In this document: one piece after another, positions 18,391 through 27,117 of the stretch | Position numbering within the stretch: the first letter of the stretch is position 1 | Layout: each line of letters starts with the position of its first letter | Source: JAMHWF01 sp048500255 | GTDB lineage: Bacteria > Pseudomonadota > Gammaproteobacteria > Burkholderiales > Burkholderiaceae_C | Assembly: GCA_048500255.1 (NCBI GenBank) | Contig: JASNYH010000001.1 | Location: 372,001 to 436,000, forward strand | Reading direction: 5' to 3' | DNA: 64,000 nucleotides | Translations under genes and position numbers: made by a program | The notes under the pieces: model-generated | Database searches by the model: none | What the model saw: only the letters and a program-made list of their open reading frames with translations | What the model was told of the DNA's origin: nothing

Positions 18391-18579
18391 GGGGAAGCTC
18401 CGTGATGTGGGAAAAGCGGTGTTTCCGTCGCCCGGGCGACCACGGCGCGGCCCGCCATCCGGCACGCACGGGCCGATCGGGAGGAGCCGGGATGCATCGG
18501 AAGGGGGCGAGAGAACGAATTGGCGTCGATTCTACGGGCCTTTGCCTATGATCCGGACTCCCTCGTCCGCGGTCCGACC
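18391..18579. promoter_or_regulatory. Divergent ppsA/ppsR intergenic region
   Basis: 189 bp without a gene. Candidate -10 boxes lie back to back: TATGAT (18547-18552, plus strand) for ppsR, giving a leader of about 20 nt, and TAGAAT (18534-18529, minus strand) for ppsA, giving a leader of about 130 nt. Neither has a good -35, so an activator or overlapping control is possible. No clear terminator or riboswitch fold is visible. Confidence 0.3.
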
Positions 18580-19401
18580 ATGCCTCAGCACAGCGTCTTC
18601 TTCGTCTCCGACGGCACCGGGATCACGGCCGAGACCTTCGGCAACTCGATCCTGGCGCAGTTCTCGATCAGGCCGCGCCACGTGCGCCGGCCCTTCGTCG
18701 ACACCGCCGACAAGGCGCGCCAGGTCGTGCGCGAGATCAACGAGGCCTGCGACCGGGAAGGCGTGCGGCCGATCGTGTTCACCACGCTGGTCAGCGCCGA
18801 GGTGCTCGACATCGTCACCGACAACGCCCGTGGTTTGGTGCTCGACATGTTCCGCACCTTCGTCGAGCCGCTCGAGCAGGAGTTCGGCATGAAGTCGAAC
18901 CACCGCGTCGGGCGCTTCCCCGACATCGCACGCAGCCAGGAATACGCCGACCGCATCGAGGCGATCAACTTCTCGCTCGCCCACGACGACGGCCAGTCGG
19001 CCGTCAACCTCGATGCCGCCGACGTCATCCTGGTCGGCGTCAGCCGCAGCGGCAAGACGCCGGCGTCGCTGTACCTGGCGATGCAGCACGGCGTGAAGGC
19101 GGCCAACTATCCGCTGATCCCCGAGGACTTCGAGCGCAACCAACTGCCGCCGGCGCTGGTGCCGCGCAAGGCCAAGTGCTTCGGCCTGACGATCGACGCG
19201 GACCGGCTGAGCCAGATCCGCAACGAGCGCCGGCCGGGCAGCAAGTACGCCGCGATCGAGAACTGCCGCTACGAGATCCGCGAAGCTGAGAAGATGATGC
19301 GCCGCCACGGCATCGCCTGGCTGTCGACGACGCACAAGTCGATCGAGGAGATCGCAACCACCATCCTGCGCGACATCCGCCCCGATCGGCTGATCTACTG
19401 A
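18580..19401 (+). CDS. ppsR: PEP synthase regulatory protein (bifunctional ADP-dependent kinase/Pi-dependent phosphorylase)
   Basis: 273 aa, DUF299 family. PpsR inactivates PpsA by ADP-dependent phosphorylation of the Thr next to the catalytic His and reactivates it by phosphorolysis. It begins HSVFFVSDGTGITAETFGNS, a family hallmark, and carries the P-loop GVSRSGKT at 153-160. The divergent position next to ppsA makes the assignment secure, and the target Thr425 is present in PpsA. The 3' end overlaps the convergent SpoU methyltransferase gene by 7 nt. Confidence 0.96.
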   Translation: MPQHSVFFVSDGTGITAETFGNSILAQFSIRPRHVRRPFVDTADKARQVVREINEACDREGVRPIVFTTLVSAEVLDIVTDNARGLVLDMFRTFVEPLEQEFGMKSNHRVGRFPDIARSQEYADRIEAINFSLAHDDGQSAVNLDAADVILVGVSRSGKTPASLYLAMQHGVKAANYPLIPEDFERNQLPPALVPRKAKCFGLTIDADRLSQIRNERRPGSKYAAIENCRYEIREAEKMMRRHGIAWLSTTHKSIEEIATTILRDIRPDRLIY

Positions 19402-20180
19402 GCCGCGCCGCGCCGCCGCAGCGACTCGTACAGACAGATCGCCGCCGCCGCGGCGGCGTTGAGCGACTCCTCGCCGCCGGGCTGCGGGATGCGCACCGCG
19501 AGTGCGCAACGCTCGGCGAGCGCCGCTTCGACGCCCTGCCCCTCATGCCCGACGACCCAGGCGCACGGATCGGGCAGGCGCGCCTCGGGCAGCGCCACGC
19601 CGCCGTGCGAGCCGGTCGCGACGAGCGGCACGCCGAGCGCCGCCAGGTCGTCGACCGACAGGCCTTCGACGAGGCGCAGCCCGAAGTGCGCGCCCATCGC
19701 GGCACGCAGCACCTTTGGCGACCATAGCGCCGCCGTGCCCTTGAGCGCCAGCACCTGCGGCGCGCCGAGCGCCGCCGCGCTGCGCAGGATGCTGCCGACG
19801 TTGCCGGCGTCCTGCAGCCGGTCGAGCACCATGCTCGGCAGGCCGGGCTCGAGGGCCGCCGCCGCGGGCAGCGGCACGACCAGACCGATCGGGGCGGCCG
19901 ACTCGAGCGTGCTCGCGCCCCGCATCAGCGCCTCGGGCACGACGACGATGCGCGGCGCCGCCGCGGCGAGCTCGCGCAGCGCCGCGTCGTTCCAGGCCGC
20001 CTCGGTCATCACGGCGTGCGTCGGCGCGTGGCCGCGCGCGAGCGCGGCGCGGCACAGGTGATCGCCTTCGATCCAGACCTCGCCGGCCTTGCGGTAGGCC
20101 GCGCCGTCGCGCGCCAACTTGCGCAGCCGCACGAGCAGCGCGTTGTCGCGCGACGTCACGTAAACGGGCGCTGCTGTCAT
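19395..20180 (-). CDS. SpoU-family RNA 2'-O-ribose methyltransferase
   Basis: 261 aa. A small N-terminal substrate-binding domain (about 1-95) is followed by a SPOUT knotted domain with motif 1 LDRLQDAGNVGSILRSA, motif 2 AWVVGHEGQGV and motif 3 IPQPGGEESLNAAAAAAICLYE. These give SAM-dependent methylation of a ribose 2'-OH in rRNA or tRNA. The TsnR/RlmB-like architecture does not identify the target. The ATG at 20180 overlaps the rnhB stop (ATGA). It is the last gene of the rpsB-to-lpxB block and is convergent with ppsR. Confidence 0.92.
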   Translation of the reverse strand: MTAAPVYVTSRDNALLVRLRKLARDGAAYRKAGEVWIEGDHLCRAALARGHAPTHAVMTEAAWNDAALRELAAAAPRIVVVPEALMRGASTLESAAPIGLVVPLPAAAALEPGLPSMVLDRLQDAGNVGSILRSAAALGAPQVLALKGTAALWSPKVLRAAMGAHFGLRLVEGLSVDDLAALGVPLVATGSHGGVALPEARLPDPCAWVVGHEGQGVEAALAERCALAVRIPQPGGEESLNAAAAAAICLYESLRRRGAAQ

Positions 20181-20797
20181 CCGGCGTCGCGCTCGAGCAC
20201 CTCGCGCACCGGCGCGAAGCTGCGCCGGTGCACGGCGCAGGCGCCGTGCCGGCGCAGCGCGGCCAGGTGCTCGGGTGACGCATAGCCCTTGTGCTGCGCG
20301 AACCCGTACTGCGGGTGCACCTCGTGCAGTTGCAGGCACAGCCGGTCGCGGTGCACCTTGGCGACGATCGACGCCGCCGAAATCGCCTTGACCTTCGCGT
20401 CGCCGCCGACGACGGCCTCGGCCGCGATACGCAGCCGCGGCAGGCAGTTGCCGTCGACGAGCACCCGCGCCGGCTTCAGGCGCAGCGCCTCGACGGCGCG
20501 ACGCATCGCCAGCAACGTCGCCTGCAGGATGTTGATCGCGTCGATCTCCTCGACGCTGGCCTCGCCGACGGCGCAGCACAGCGCCTTGTCGCGGATCTCG
20601 TCGTACAGCCGCTCGCGCGTCGCCGGCGCGAGCTGCTTGGAATCGGCCAGGCCGCGGATGCGCCGCCCGGGATCGAGGATGACGGCCGCCGCGACGACGG
20701 GCCCGGCGAGCGGCCCGCGGCCCGCCTCGTCGACCCCGGCGAGCAGCCCCGCCGCGTCGAACAGCGGCAGGCCGAGCTGCTTAGTGCCTGTTCGCAT
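20177..20797 (-). CDS. rnhB: Ribonuclease HII
   Basis: 206 aa. It removes ribonucleotides from DNA and RNA primers from RNA-DNA hybrids. The GVDEAGRGPLAGPV signature places the first two catalytic acidic residues at D23 and E24; D115 in VLVDGN is the third, and KVKAISAASIVAKVHRD carries the fourth. It starts 23 nt after lpxB, the usual proteobacterial neighbour, and overlaps the methyltransferase by 4 nt. The ATG at 20797 is preferred; upstream codons lack family similarity. Confidence 0.96.
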   Translation of the reverse strand: MRTGTKQLGLPLFDAAGLLAGVDEAGRGPLAGPVVAAAVILDPGRRIRGLADSKQLAPATRERLYDEIRDKALCCAVGEASVEEIDAINILQATLLAMRRAVEALRLKPARVLVDGNCLPRLRIAAEAVVGGDAKVKAISAASIVAKVHRDRLCLQLHEVHPQYGFAQHKGYASPEHLAALRRHGACAVHRRSFAPVREVLERDAG

Positions 20798-20820
20798 CAC
20801 GGAGACCGCGCGAACAGGCC

Positions 20821-21966
20821 CTAGCGGCCAAGGACGCGCGCGATCGCATCGGCGGCAGTGCGCGCCGTGTCGCGGCGCAGCGTGCGGTGCAGTTCGGCGA
20901 AGCGCGCGGCGACGCGCTCGCGGCGCGGCGCGTCGCCGAGCCAGGCCAGCGTCTCGCGCGCGAGCGCCTCGGGCGTCGCGGCGGACTGGATCAGTTCGGG
21001 CACGGCGAAGTCCTCGAGCAGGATGTTGGGCAGGCCGACCCAGGGCTGCAGCCGCATACGGCGCATCAAGGCCCAGGTCAGCGCGTTCATGCGGTAGGCG
21101 ATCACCATCGGCCGCTTGAACAGCGCCGCTTCGAGTGTAGCGGTGCCGCTGGCGATGAGCGTCACGTCGCATGCGGCGAGCGCCTCGTGCGAGCGGCCGT
21201 CGAGGAGCGCCAGCGACAGCCCGGCGTGACGCTGCGCGAGCGGACGCACCAGTTCGCCCAGCCCCGGCACGACGGGAAGTACGAAGTGCAGCCTGGGGCG
21301 ACGACGCTGCATCGCCGCGGCGGCGTCAAGCAGCAGCGGCGCGATGTACTCGATCTCGGAGCGGCGGCTGCCGGGCAGCAGCGCGACGACTTCGGCGTCG
21401 CCCGGCAGGCCGAGCGCAGCGCGCGCCGCGGCGCGCGGCGGATCGAGCGGGATCGCGTCGGCCAGCGGGTGGCCGACGTAGGTCGCCGCGATGCCGTGGC
21501 GCTCGTACAGCGCCGGCTCGAACGGGAACAGGCACAGCACGTGGTCGACGGCGCGACCGATCTTGTCGATGCGCCCCGGCCGCCAGGCCCAGATCGACGG
21601 GCTGACGAAGTGGATCGTCGGGATGCCGGCCGCCTTCAGCCGCGCCTCCAGCCCGAGGTTGAAGTCGGGCGCGTCGACGCCGACGAAGGCCTCGGGCGGC
21701 TCGGCGAGCAGCCGCGCGGCGAGCGCGTCGCGGATGCCGGCGATCTCGCGATAGTGGCGCAGCACCTCGACGTAGCCGCGCACGGCGAGCTTGTCGTGCG
21801 ACCACCAGGCCTCGAAGCCCTGCGCCGCCATCTTCGGCCCGCCGATGCCCACGGCGCGCAGCCCGGGCCAGCGCGCATTCAAGCCGCCGAGCAGCAGGCC
21901 GGCGAGCAGGTCACCGGACGCCTCGCCGGCGACCATCGCGAGGCGCGGCGGCGCGGCGGTGTTCAC
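20821..21966 (-). CDS. lpxB: Lipid-A-disaccharide synthase
   Basis: 381 aa, GT19 glycosyltransferase peripheral to the inner membrane. It joins UDP-2,3-diacylglucosamine and lipid X into the tetra-acyl disaccharide. Family features include MVAGEASGDLLAGLLL near the start, VGVDAPDFNLGLE, FVSPSIWAWRPGRIDKI, LLPGSRRSEIEYI and SGTATLEAALFKRPMVI. It sits 13 nt after lpxA, within lpxD-fabZ-lpxA-lpxB, the classical Raetz-pathway cluster. LpxC, LpxH and LpxK are not in the window. Confidence 0.97.
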   Translation of the reverse strand: MNTAAPPRLAMVAGEASGDLLAGLLLGGLNARWPGLRAVGIGGPKMAAQGFEAWWSHDKLAVRGYVEVLRHYREIAGIRDALAARLLAEPPEAFVGVDAPDFNLGLEARLKAAGIPTIHFVSPSIWAWRPGRIDKIGRAVDHVLCLFPFEPALYERHGIAATYVGHPLADAIPLDPPRAAARAALGLPGDAEVVALLPGSRRSEIEYIAPLLLDAAAAMQRRRPRLHFVLPVVPGLGELVRPLAQRHAGLSLALLDGRSHEALAACDVTLIASGTATLEAALFKRPMVIAYRMNALTWALMRRMRLQPWVGLPNILLEDFAVPELIQSAATPEALARETLAWLGDAPRRERVAARFAELHRTLRRDTARTAADAIARVLGR

Positions 21967-21979
21967 TCTCGGCGCCGCT

Positions 21980-22768
21980 TCAGCGCGCGATGCCGCGCGT
22001 CGCCTGCGCGAGAAAGCGCGTCATCAGCTCGACGTCGCCGTGCAGCGATGCGTCGGCGTCGGCCAGCGCGGCGATCTCGGTGCGCGCCTGCTCGAGCGTC
22101 TTGCCGGAGCGGTAGAGCAGCCGGTGCATCTGCTTGACGGCGGCGATGCGCCCGGGCCCGAAACCGCGCCGCCGCAGGCCCTCGACGTTGAAGCCGCGCA
22201 CCGCCAACGGATTGCCGTCGACCATCATGTAGGGCGGCACGTCCTGCGACACCGCGCTGGCGAAGCCGATCATGGCGTGCGCGCCGATCTTGACGAACTG
22301 GTGCACGCCCGTCAGCCCGCCGACGATGGCCCAGTCGCCGACGTGCACGTGGCCGGCCAGCGTCGCGTTGTTGGCGAGGATGGTGCGGTGGCCGAGCTGC
22401 ACGTCGTGCGCGACATGCACGTAGGCCATGACCCAGTTGTCGTCGCCGACGCGCGTGACGCCGACGTCCTGCGCCGTGCCGGTGTTGAAGGTGCAGAACT
22501 CGCGGATCGTGTTGCGATCGCCGATGACGAGCTCGGTCGGCTCGCCGGCGTATTTCTTGTCCTGCGGCGGGCCGCCGATCGACGCGAACTGGAAGATGCG
22601 GTTGTCGCGGCCGATCGTCGTGCGGCCCTCGATGACGCAGTGCGCGCCGATCGTCGTGCCCTCGCCGATGCGCACATGCGGGCCGATCACGGCGTAGGGG
22701 CCGACGCTGACGCCCGCCGCCAGCTCGGCCCCTGCGTCGACGATGGCGGTCGCGTGGATCGAGGCCAT
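21980..22768 (-). CDS. lpxA: UDP-N-acetylglucosamine O-acyltransferase
   Basis: 262 aa, the same length as the E. coli enzyme. It performs the first step of lipid A synthesis, using 3-hydroxyacyl-ACP. Left-handed beta-helix hexapeptide repeats fill residues 1-190, and a C-terminal helical ACP-binding domain follows. The catalytic base is H121 in VHVAHD. The acyl-chain ruler cannot be read with certainty from sequence alone. Its ATG overlaps the fabZ stop as TGATG, so FabZ and LpxA, which compete for the same 3-hydroxyacyl-ACP, are probably translated in a fixed ratio. Confidence 0.97.
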   Translation of the reverse strand: MASIHATAIVDAGAELAAGVSVGPYAVIGPHVRIGEGTTIGAHCVIEGRTTIGRDNRIFQFASIGGPPQDKKYAGEPTELVIGDRNTIREFCTFNTGTAQDVGVTRVGDDNWVMAYVHVAHDVQLGHRTILANNATLAGHVHVGDWAIVGGLTGVHQFVKIGAHAMIGFASAVSQDVPPYMMVDGNPLAVRGFNVEGLRRRGFGPGRIAAVKQMHRLLYRSGKTLEQARTEIAALADADASLHGDVELMTRFLAQATRGIAR

Positions 22769-23208
22769 CAGTCCTCGATGCGGCGCATCGTGCACATCAG
22801 CTCGGCCTCGACGGCAAGCTCGCCGTCGACGGTGGCTCGCGCCTTGTACTTCCAGATGCCGCTGCGCACGCGGTCGATCGCGACCTCGAGCATGAGCTGA
22901 TCGCCCGGCTCGACGACGCGCTTGAAGCGCGCGCCGTCGATGCCGGCGAAGTAGTACAGCGTCTTCTCGTCGCCCTGCCCGCCCATCGTCTCGAACGACA
23001 GCAACGCCGCCGCCTGCGCCAGCGCCTCGAGCATCAGCACGCCCGGCATCACGGGCCGGCGCGGGAAGTGGCCGCCGAAGAACGGCTCGTTGATCGACAC
23101 GTTCTTGAGCGCGCGGATGCGCACGCCCTTCTCGACCTCGAGCACGCGGTCGACGAGCAGGAACGGGTAGCGGTGCGGCAGCCGCTCGAGGATGCGGTGG
23201 ATGTCCAT
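22768..23208 (-). CDS. fabZ: 3-hydroxyacyl-ACP dehydratase FabZ
   Basis: 146 aa hot-dog fold dehydratase of type II fatty acid synthesis. The catalytic dyad is H47 in FFGGHFPRRPVMPGV and E61 in MLEALAQAAALL. It draws 3-hydroxyacyl-ACP toward membrane phospholipid and away from LpxA/LpxD. The start MDIHRILERLPHRYPFLLVD is well conserved. It lies between lpxD (11-nt gap) and lpxA (1-nt overlap). Confidence 0.97.
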   Translation of the reverse strand: MDIHRILERLPHRYPFLLVDRVLEVEKGVRIRALKNVSINEPFFGGHFPRRPVMPGVLMLEALAQAAALLSFETMGGQGDEKTLYYFAGIDGARFKRVVEPGDQLMLEVAIDRVRSGIWKYKARATVDGELAVEAELMCTMRRIED

Positions 23209-23219
23209 CGTGGGGGTCG

Positions 23220-24242
23220 TCACTTCTTCTCCAGGGCGCGCACGCGGTCGCGCAGCGCATGCAGCTGACGCAGCGTTGCCGCGTTCTTCTCCCAGCTCGC
23301 ATTGTCGTCGAATGGAAACACGCCGCTGTACTGGCCGGGTACCGCGATCGAGCGCGTGACGACGGTGGCCGCCGAAACGTGGACATGATCGGCCAGCGTC
23401 AGGTGGCCGAGCACGATGGCGCCGCCGCCGAAGGTGCAGTGGCGGCCGATGCGCGCACTGCCGGCGACGCCGACGCAGCCCGCCATCGCGCTGTGCGCGC
23501 CGACGTGCACGTTGTGGCCGATCTGCACCAGGTTGTCGAGCTTGACGCCGTCTTCCAGCACAGTGTCGTCGAGGGCGCCGCGGTCGATGCAGGTGTTGGC
23601 GCCGATCTCGACGTCGTCGCCGATGCGCACGGCGCCGAGCTGCTCGATCTTGACCCAGCGCCCTTCGTGCGGCGCGAAGCCGAAGCCGTCTGCGCCGATC
23701 ACGGCGCCGGAGTGCACGACGCCGCGCTCGCCGATCGAGCAGCCGGCGCCGAACGTAACGTGGGCGGCCAGCCGCGCGTGCGCGCCGATGCGCGCGTTCG
23801 CGCCGACGAAAGCCTGCGCGCCGACGACGGCCTGCGCGCCGATCATGGCGCCCGCCTCGACGACGGCGAACGGGCCGATCGAGGCGCTGGTGTCGACCTG
23901 CGCCGCCGGGTCGACGCAGGCGCTGGCGTGGACGCCCGGCACGATGCTCGGGCGTGTGCGCGCCGCCCACCACTGCGAGAGCCGCGCGTAGTAGAGATAC
24001 GGGTCGGGCGTGACGATGGCCGTGCCGCGCGTCGCCGCGGCCTCGCGCTGCGCCGGCGCGACGATCACGCAGCCGGCGGCGCTGCCGGCGAGCTGCGAGG
24101 CGTAGCGCGGATTGGCGAGAAAGCTCAGCGTATCGGCCGTCGCCGTGGCGAGCGTGCCGAGGCGGGTGATGCGCAGGCCGGCGTCGCCGACCAGTTCGCC
24201 GCCGAGCGCGGCGACGATCTCACCCAGCGCGACGCCGATCAC
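23220..24242 (-). CDS. lpxD: UDP-3-O-(3-hydroxyacyl)glucosamine N-acyltransferase
   Basis: 340 aa, third enzyme of lipid A synthesis. It has an N-terminal uridine-binding domain (1-100), a left-handed beta helix of hexapeptide repeats (about 105-300) and a C-terminal helix ending RDRVRALEKK. The catalytic histidine is H243 in VQIGHNVHVG. The start codon is GTG (24242), one nucleotide after the skp stop (TGA-T-GTG). An ATG nearby is out of frame. The close junction suggests reinitiation after skp. Confidence 0.96.
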   Translation of the reverse strand: MIGVALGEIVAALGGELVGDAGLRITRLGTLATATADTLSFLANPRYASQLAGSAAGCVIVAPAQREAAATRGTAIVTPDPYLYYARLSQWWAARTRPSIVPGVHASACVDPAAQVDTSASIGPFAVVEAGAMIGAQAVVGAQAFVGANARIGAHARLAAHVTFGAGCSIGERGVVHSGAVIGADGFGFAPHEGRWVKIEQLGAVRIGDDVEIGANTCIDRGALDDTVLEDGVKLDNLVQIGHNVHVGAHSAMAGCVGVAGSARIGRHCTFGGGAIVLGHLTLADHVHVSAATVVTRSIAVPGQYSGVFPFDDNASWEKNAATLRQLHALRDRVRALEKK

Positions 24243-24243
24243 A

Positions 24244-24765
24244 TCACTTGCCGCCGGCCGGCTGGGCGTTCAGCGCCTTGATCACCTTGTCGGTGATGTC
24301 GACCTTGGGGCCGGCGAAGACAGCCTCCTGCACGATGAGGTCGTACTTCTCGGACTCGAAGATCTGCTTGATGACGCGATTGGCTCGCTCGACGACGGCG
24401 GCCAGCTCCTCGTTCTTGCGCTGGTTCAGGTCTTCTTGGAACTCGCGGCGGCGGCGCTGGAACTCGCGATCCTGCTCGACCAGATCGCGCTGGCGGCGCG
24501 TGCGCTCCGATTCGGGCAGCGTCGGCGCATCCTTGTCGAGCTTGTCGGAGGCGGCTTTCAGGCGGTTGGCCATCTCGGCGAGATCCTTCTCGCGCTTGCC
24601 GAACTCGCCCTCGAGCTTGGCCTGCGCCGCCTTGGCCGGCGCCGCATCGCGCAGCACGCGATCGCTGTTGACGTAGCCGATCTTCAGGTCCTGGGCCTGC
24701 GCCTGGGCACCCGCGAGGCCGATCGCCGCGGCGGCGAGCAGGCCCTTCAACACCGAACTGTTCAT
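24244..24765 (-). CDS. skp: Periplasmic OMP chaperone Skp/OmpH
   Basis: 173 aa. The signal peptide (residues 1 to about 24, ending AQAQA) is followed by DLKIGYVNSDRVLRD, the beta strand that begins the trimeric body. A long charged helical region (about 50-130) forms the jellyfish tentacles, and KVDITDKVIKALN closes the body. Skp holds unfolded outer-membrane proteins for the Bam complex. Its start overlaps the bamA stop (TGATG), and lpxD follows, the conserved bamA-skp-lpxD order. Confidence 0.95.
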   Translation of the reverse strand: MNSSVLKGLLAAAAIGLAGAQAQAQDLKIGYVNSDRVLRDAAPAKAAQAKLEGEFGKREKDLAEMANRLKAASDKLDKDAPTLPESERTRRQRDLVEQDREFQRRRREFQEDLNQRKNEELAAVVERANRVIKQIFESEKYDLIVQEAVFAGPKVDITDKVIKALNAQPAGGK

Positions 24766-27068
24766 CAGAACGCAGTCCCGATCTGGAATTGGAGTCTCTG
24801 GATTCTATCCGTAGGCTGCTTGCGCACGGGCATGCCGTAGCTCAGCTTGAGCGGGCCCACCGGCGAGATCCAGCTCAGGCCGAGGCCGGCCGACGCGCGC
24901 AGGCTGCCCAGCTCGATGCTCTCGTTCTCGCCCCACACGTTGCCCACGTCGAGGTAGCCGAACCAGCGCAGCGTGCGATCGTTGCCCGAGCCGGGAAACG
25001 GCAGATACAGCTCGGCGTTGGCATTGATGCGCCGATTGCCGCCCATGTAGGCGCCGGTGATGTCGACGGGGCCGAGCGAGCCCTGGTCGAACGCGCGCAC
25101 CGTGCCGAGGCCGCCCCCGTAGAAGTTCTTGAAGATGGGGAACGGCCGCCCGCCGAGGCCCTTGCCCCAGCCGAGCTCGGCGTTCAGGCCGAGCGTGAGG
25201 CGGCGCGTCAGCGGCAGGTACTGCTGCACCTGGGCGCTGGCGCGCAGGTAGCGCGTGTCGGCGCCGACGCCCCACTCCATGTTGATGCGCTGGTAGCGCC
25301 CCTGGGTCGGCACCAGCGCGCTGTCGCGGCCGTCGCGCGCCCAGCCGATCGTGATCGGTACCGAGGTGCTCGAGTCGCCGAACTGGCGCCGGTAGACGAG
25401 ATAGTTGTTCGGCACGCCGGCATTGCCGCGGATCTCGGTGCGTTCGAGGCCGATGCCGAAGAAGACGGTGTCGAATTCGCTGAACGGCACGCCGAAGCGC
25501 ACCGACGTGCCCGGCGTGACGAGCTGGTAGTCCTCGCCCTGGCTGTTGATCGGCCGCGACGTGCGGTAGAAAACGTCGAAGGTGCGCGACACGCCGTCGA
25601 TCGTGAAGTACGGATCCGTCGTCGACAGCACGATGTTGCGGTTGTACTTGCTCGTGTTGAGTTCGACGCCGAGATAGTTGCCCGAGCCGAACACGTTCTC
25701 CTGCTTGACCGACGCGGTGAACGCCACCTTCTCGGCGCTCGAGAAGCCGGCGCCGATGAGCAGGTTGCCGGTGGGCTTCTCCTTCACCGAGACGACGAGG
25801 TCGACCTGGTCGGGCGAGCCCGGGACCTCCTCGGCCTCGACGGCGACTTCGCTGAAGAAGCCGAGCCGGTCGACGCGGTCGCGCGACAGGCGGATCTTGC
25901 GACCGTCGTACCAGGCCGACTCGAGCTGACGGAACTCGCGGCGGATCACTTCGTCGCGCGTGCGGCTGTTGCCCGAGACGTTGATGCGCCGCACGTAGAC
26001 GCGGCGCTGCGGATCGGCCACCAGCGCGACGGCGACCTGGCCGCCGGCGCGGTCGATCTCGGGGCGCGCGTCGATGCGCGCGAAGGCGTAGCCGAAGGCG
26101 CCGAAGCGCTCGCTGAACTGGCGCGTCGTCTCGGCGACGTCCTCGGCGCGATAGGGCTGGCCGGGGCGGATCTTCACCAGCGTCTTGAAATCCTCTTCCT
26201 TGCCGAGGTAGTCGCCTTCGAGGCGCACCGCCGTCACGGTGTAGGGCTGGCCCTCGCGCACCGTGATGACGATCGAGATGTCCTGCTTGTCGGGCGAGAT
26301 CGTGACCTGCGTCGACACGATCTCGAACTCGAGGTAGCCGCGGTTGAGATAGTAGGCGCGCAGCGTCTCGAGGTCGCCGTTGAGCTTGGCGCGCGAATAG
26401 CGGTCGCTCTTGGTGTACCAGGTGAGCCAGCCGCCCGTCGTCAGGTCGAACAGGCCGGTCAGCGTGCTCTCGGAGAAGGCCTGCGCTCCGAGCACGCGGA
26501 TCTCGCGGATGTGCGCCGTCTCGCCCTCGTCGACGGTGAACGTGACGTTGACGCGATTGCGCTCGAGCGGCGTGATCGTCGTGACGACTTCGGCGCCGTA
26601 GAGGCTGCGCGTCAGGTACTGGCGCTTCAACTCCTGCTCGGCGCGGTCGGCCAGCGCCTTGTCGAACGGCTGGCCCTCGCCGATGCCCACGTCCTTGAGC
26701 GACTTGGTCAGCGCGTCCTTGTCGAACTCCTTGATGCCGACGAACTCGACGCTGGCGATGACGGGGCGCTCCTCGACGACGACGACGACGACGTTGCCGT
26801 CGATCTCGAGGCGCACGTCCTTGAACAGGCCGGTGGAGAACAGCGCGCGCAGCGCGGCGGCGCCCTTGTCGTCGTTGTAGGTGTCGCCGACGCGAAACGG
26901 CAGCGACGCGAACACGGTGCCGGCGTCGATGCGCTGCAGCCCCTCGACGCGGATGTCGCGCAGCTCGAACGGCTCGACGGCGCGGGCCGGCAGCGCCTGC
27001 AGCGCCGCAGCCAGCGCGATCGAGAGGAAAGTGAGACGGAGCGACTTCGGGCGGACGGCGGAGAGCAT
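24765..27068 (-). CDS. bamA: Outer membrane protein assembly factor BamA
   Basis: 767 aa Omp85 protein, the catalytic core of the Bam complex. A signal peptide (about 1-30, ending LPARA) precedes five POTRA domains (about 32-420) and a 16-strand beta barrel with the surface antigen region. The protein ends in the aromatic beta signal LQFQIGTAF. E. coli BamA is 810 aa, so the barrel loops are slightly shorter. A run of five Val codons lies in POTRA1 next to a CGA-rich stretch near 26775. BamB and BamD are encoded elsewhere in this window. Confidence 0.97.
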   Translation of the reverse strand: MLSAVRPKSLRLTFLSIALAAALQALPARAVEPFELRDIRVEGLQRIDAGTVFASLPFRVGDTYNDDKGAAALRALFSTGLFKDVRLEIDGNVVVVVVEERPVIASVEFVGIKEFDKDALTKSLKDVGIGEGQPFDKALADRAEQELKRQYLTRSLYGAEVVTTITPLERNRVNVTFTVDEGETAHIREIRVLGAQAFSESTLTGLFDLTTGGWLTWYTKSDRYSRAKLNGDLETLRAYYLNRGYLEFEIVSTQVTISPDKQDISIVITVREGQPYTVTAVRLEGDYLGKEEDFKTLVKIRPGQPYRAEDVAETTRQFSERFGAFGYAFARIDARPEIDRAGGQVAVALVADPQRRVYVRRINVSGNSRTRDEVIRREFRQLESAWYDGRKIRLSRDRVDRLGFFSEVAVEAEEVPGSPDQVDLVVSVKEKPTGNLLIGAGFSSAEKVAFTASVKQENVFGSGNYLGVELNTSKYNRNIVLSTTDPYFTIDGVSRTFDVFYRTSRPINSQGEDYQLVTPGTSVRFGVPFSEFDTVFFGIGLERTEIRGNAGVPNNYLVYRRQFGDSSTSVPITIGWARDGRDSALVPTQGRYQRINMEWGVGADTRYLRASAQVQQYLPLTRRLTLGLNAELGWGKGLGGRPFPIFKNFYGGGLGTVRAFDQGSLGPVDITGAYMGGNRRINANAELYLPFPGSGNDRTLRWFGYLDVGNVWGENESIELGSLRASAGLGLSWISPVGPLKLSYGMPVRKQPTDRIQRLQFQIGTAF

Positions 27069-27117
27069 GCGCAGCGGATCTCGGTTTGGTTCTTGTCGGC
27101 GCAGCCGCAGCGCGACG

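Noticed and set aside
18492..18551. A 19-codon open frame with a good GGGAGGAG ribosome-binding site upstream of ppsR, a possible leader peptide
   Set aside because: It overlaps the candidate ppsR and ppsA -10 boxes, so it would not be on the ppsR mRNA if those are used, and its codons show no attenuator pattern.
26774..26794. CGA triplet run in bamA as a possible microsatellite
   Set aside because: It encodes conserved Val codons in a POTRA strand; the run is short and explained by codon bias.
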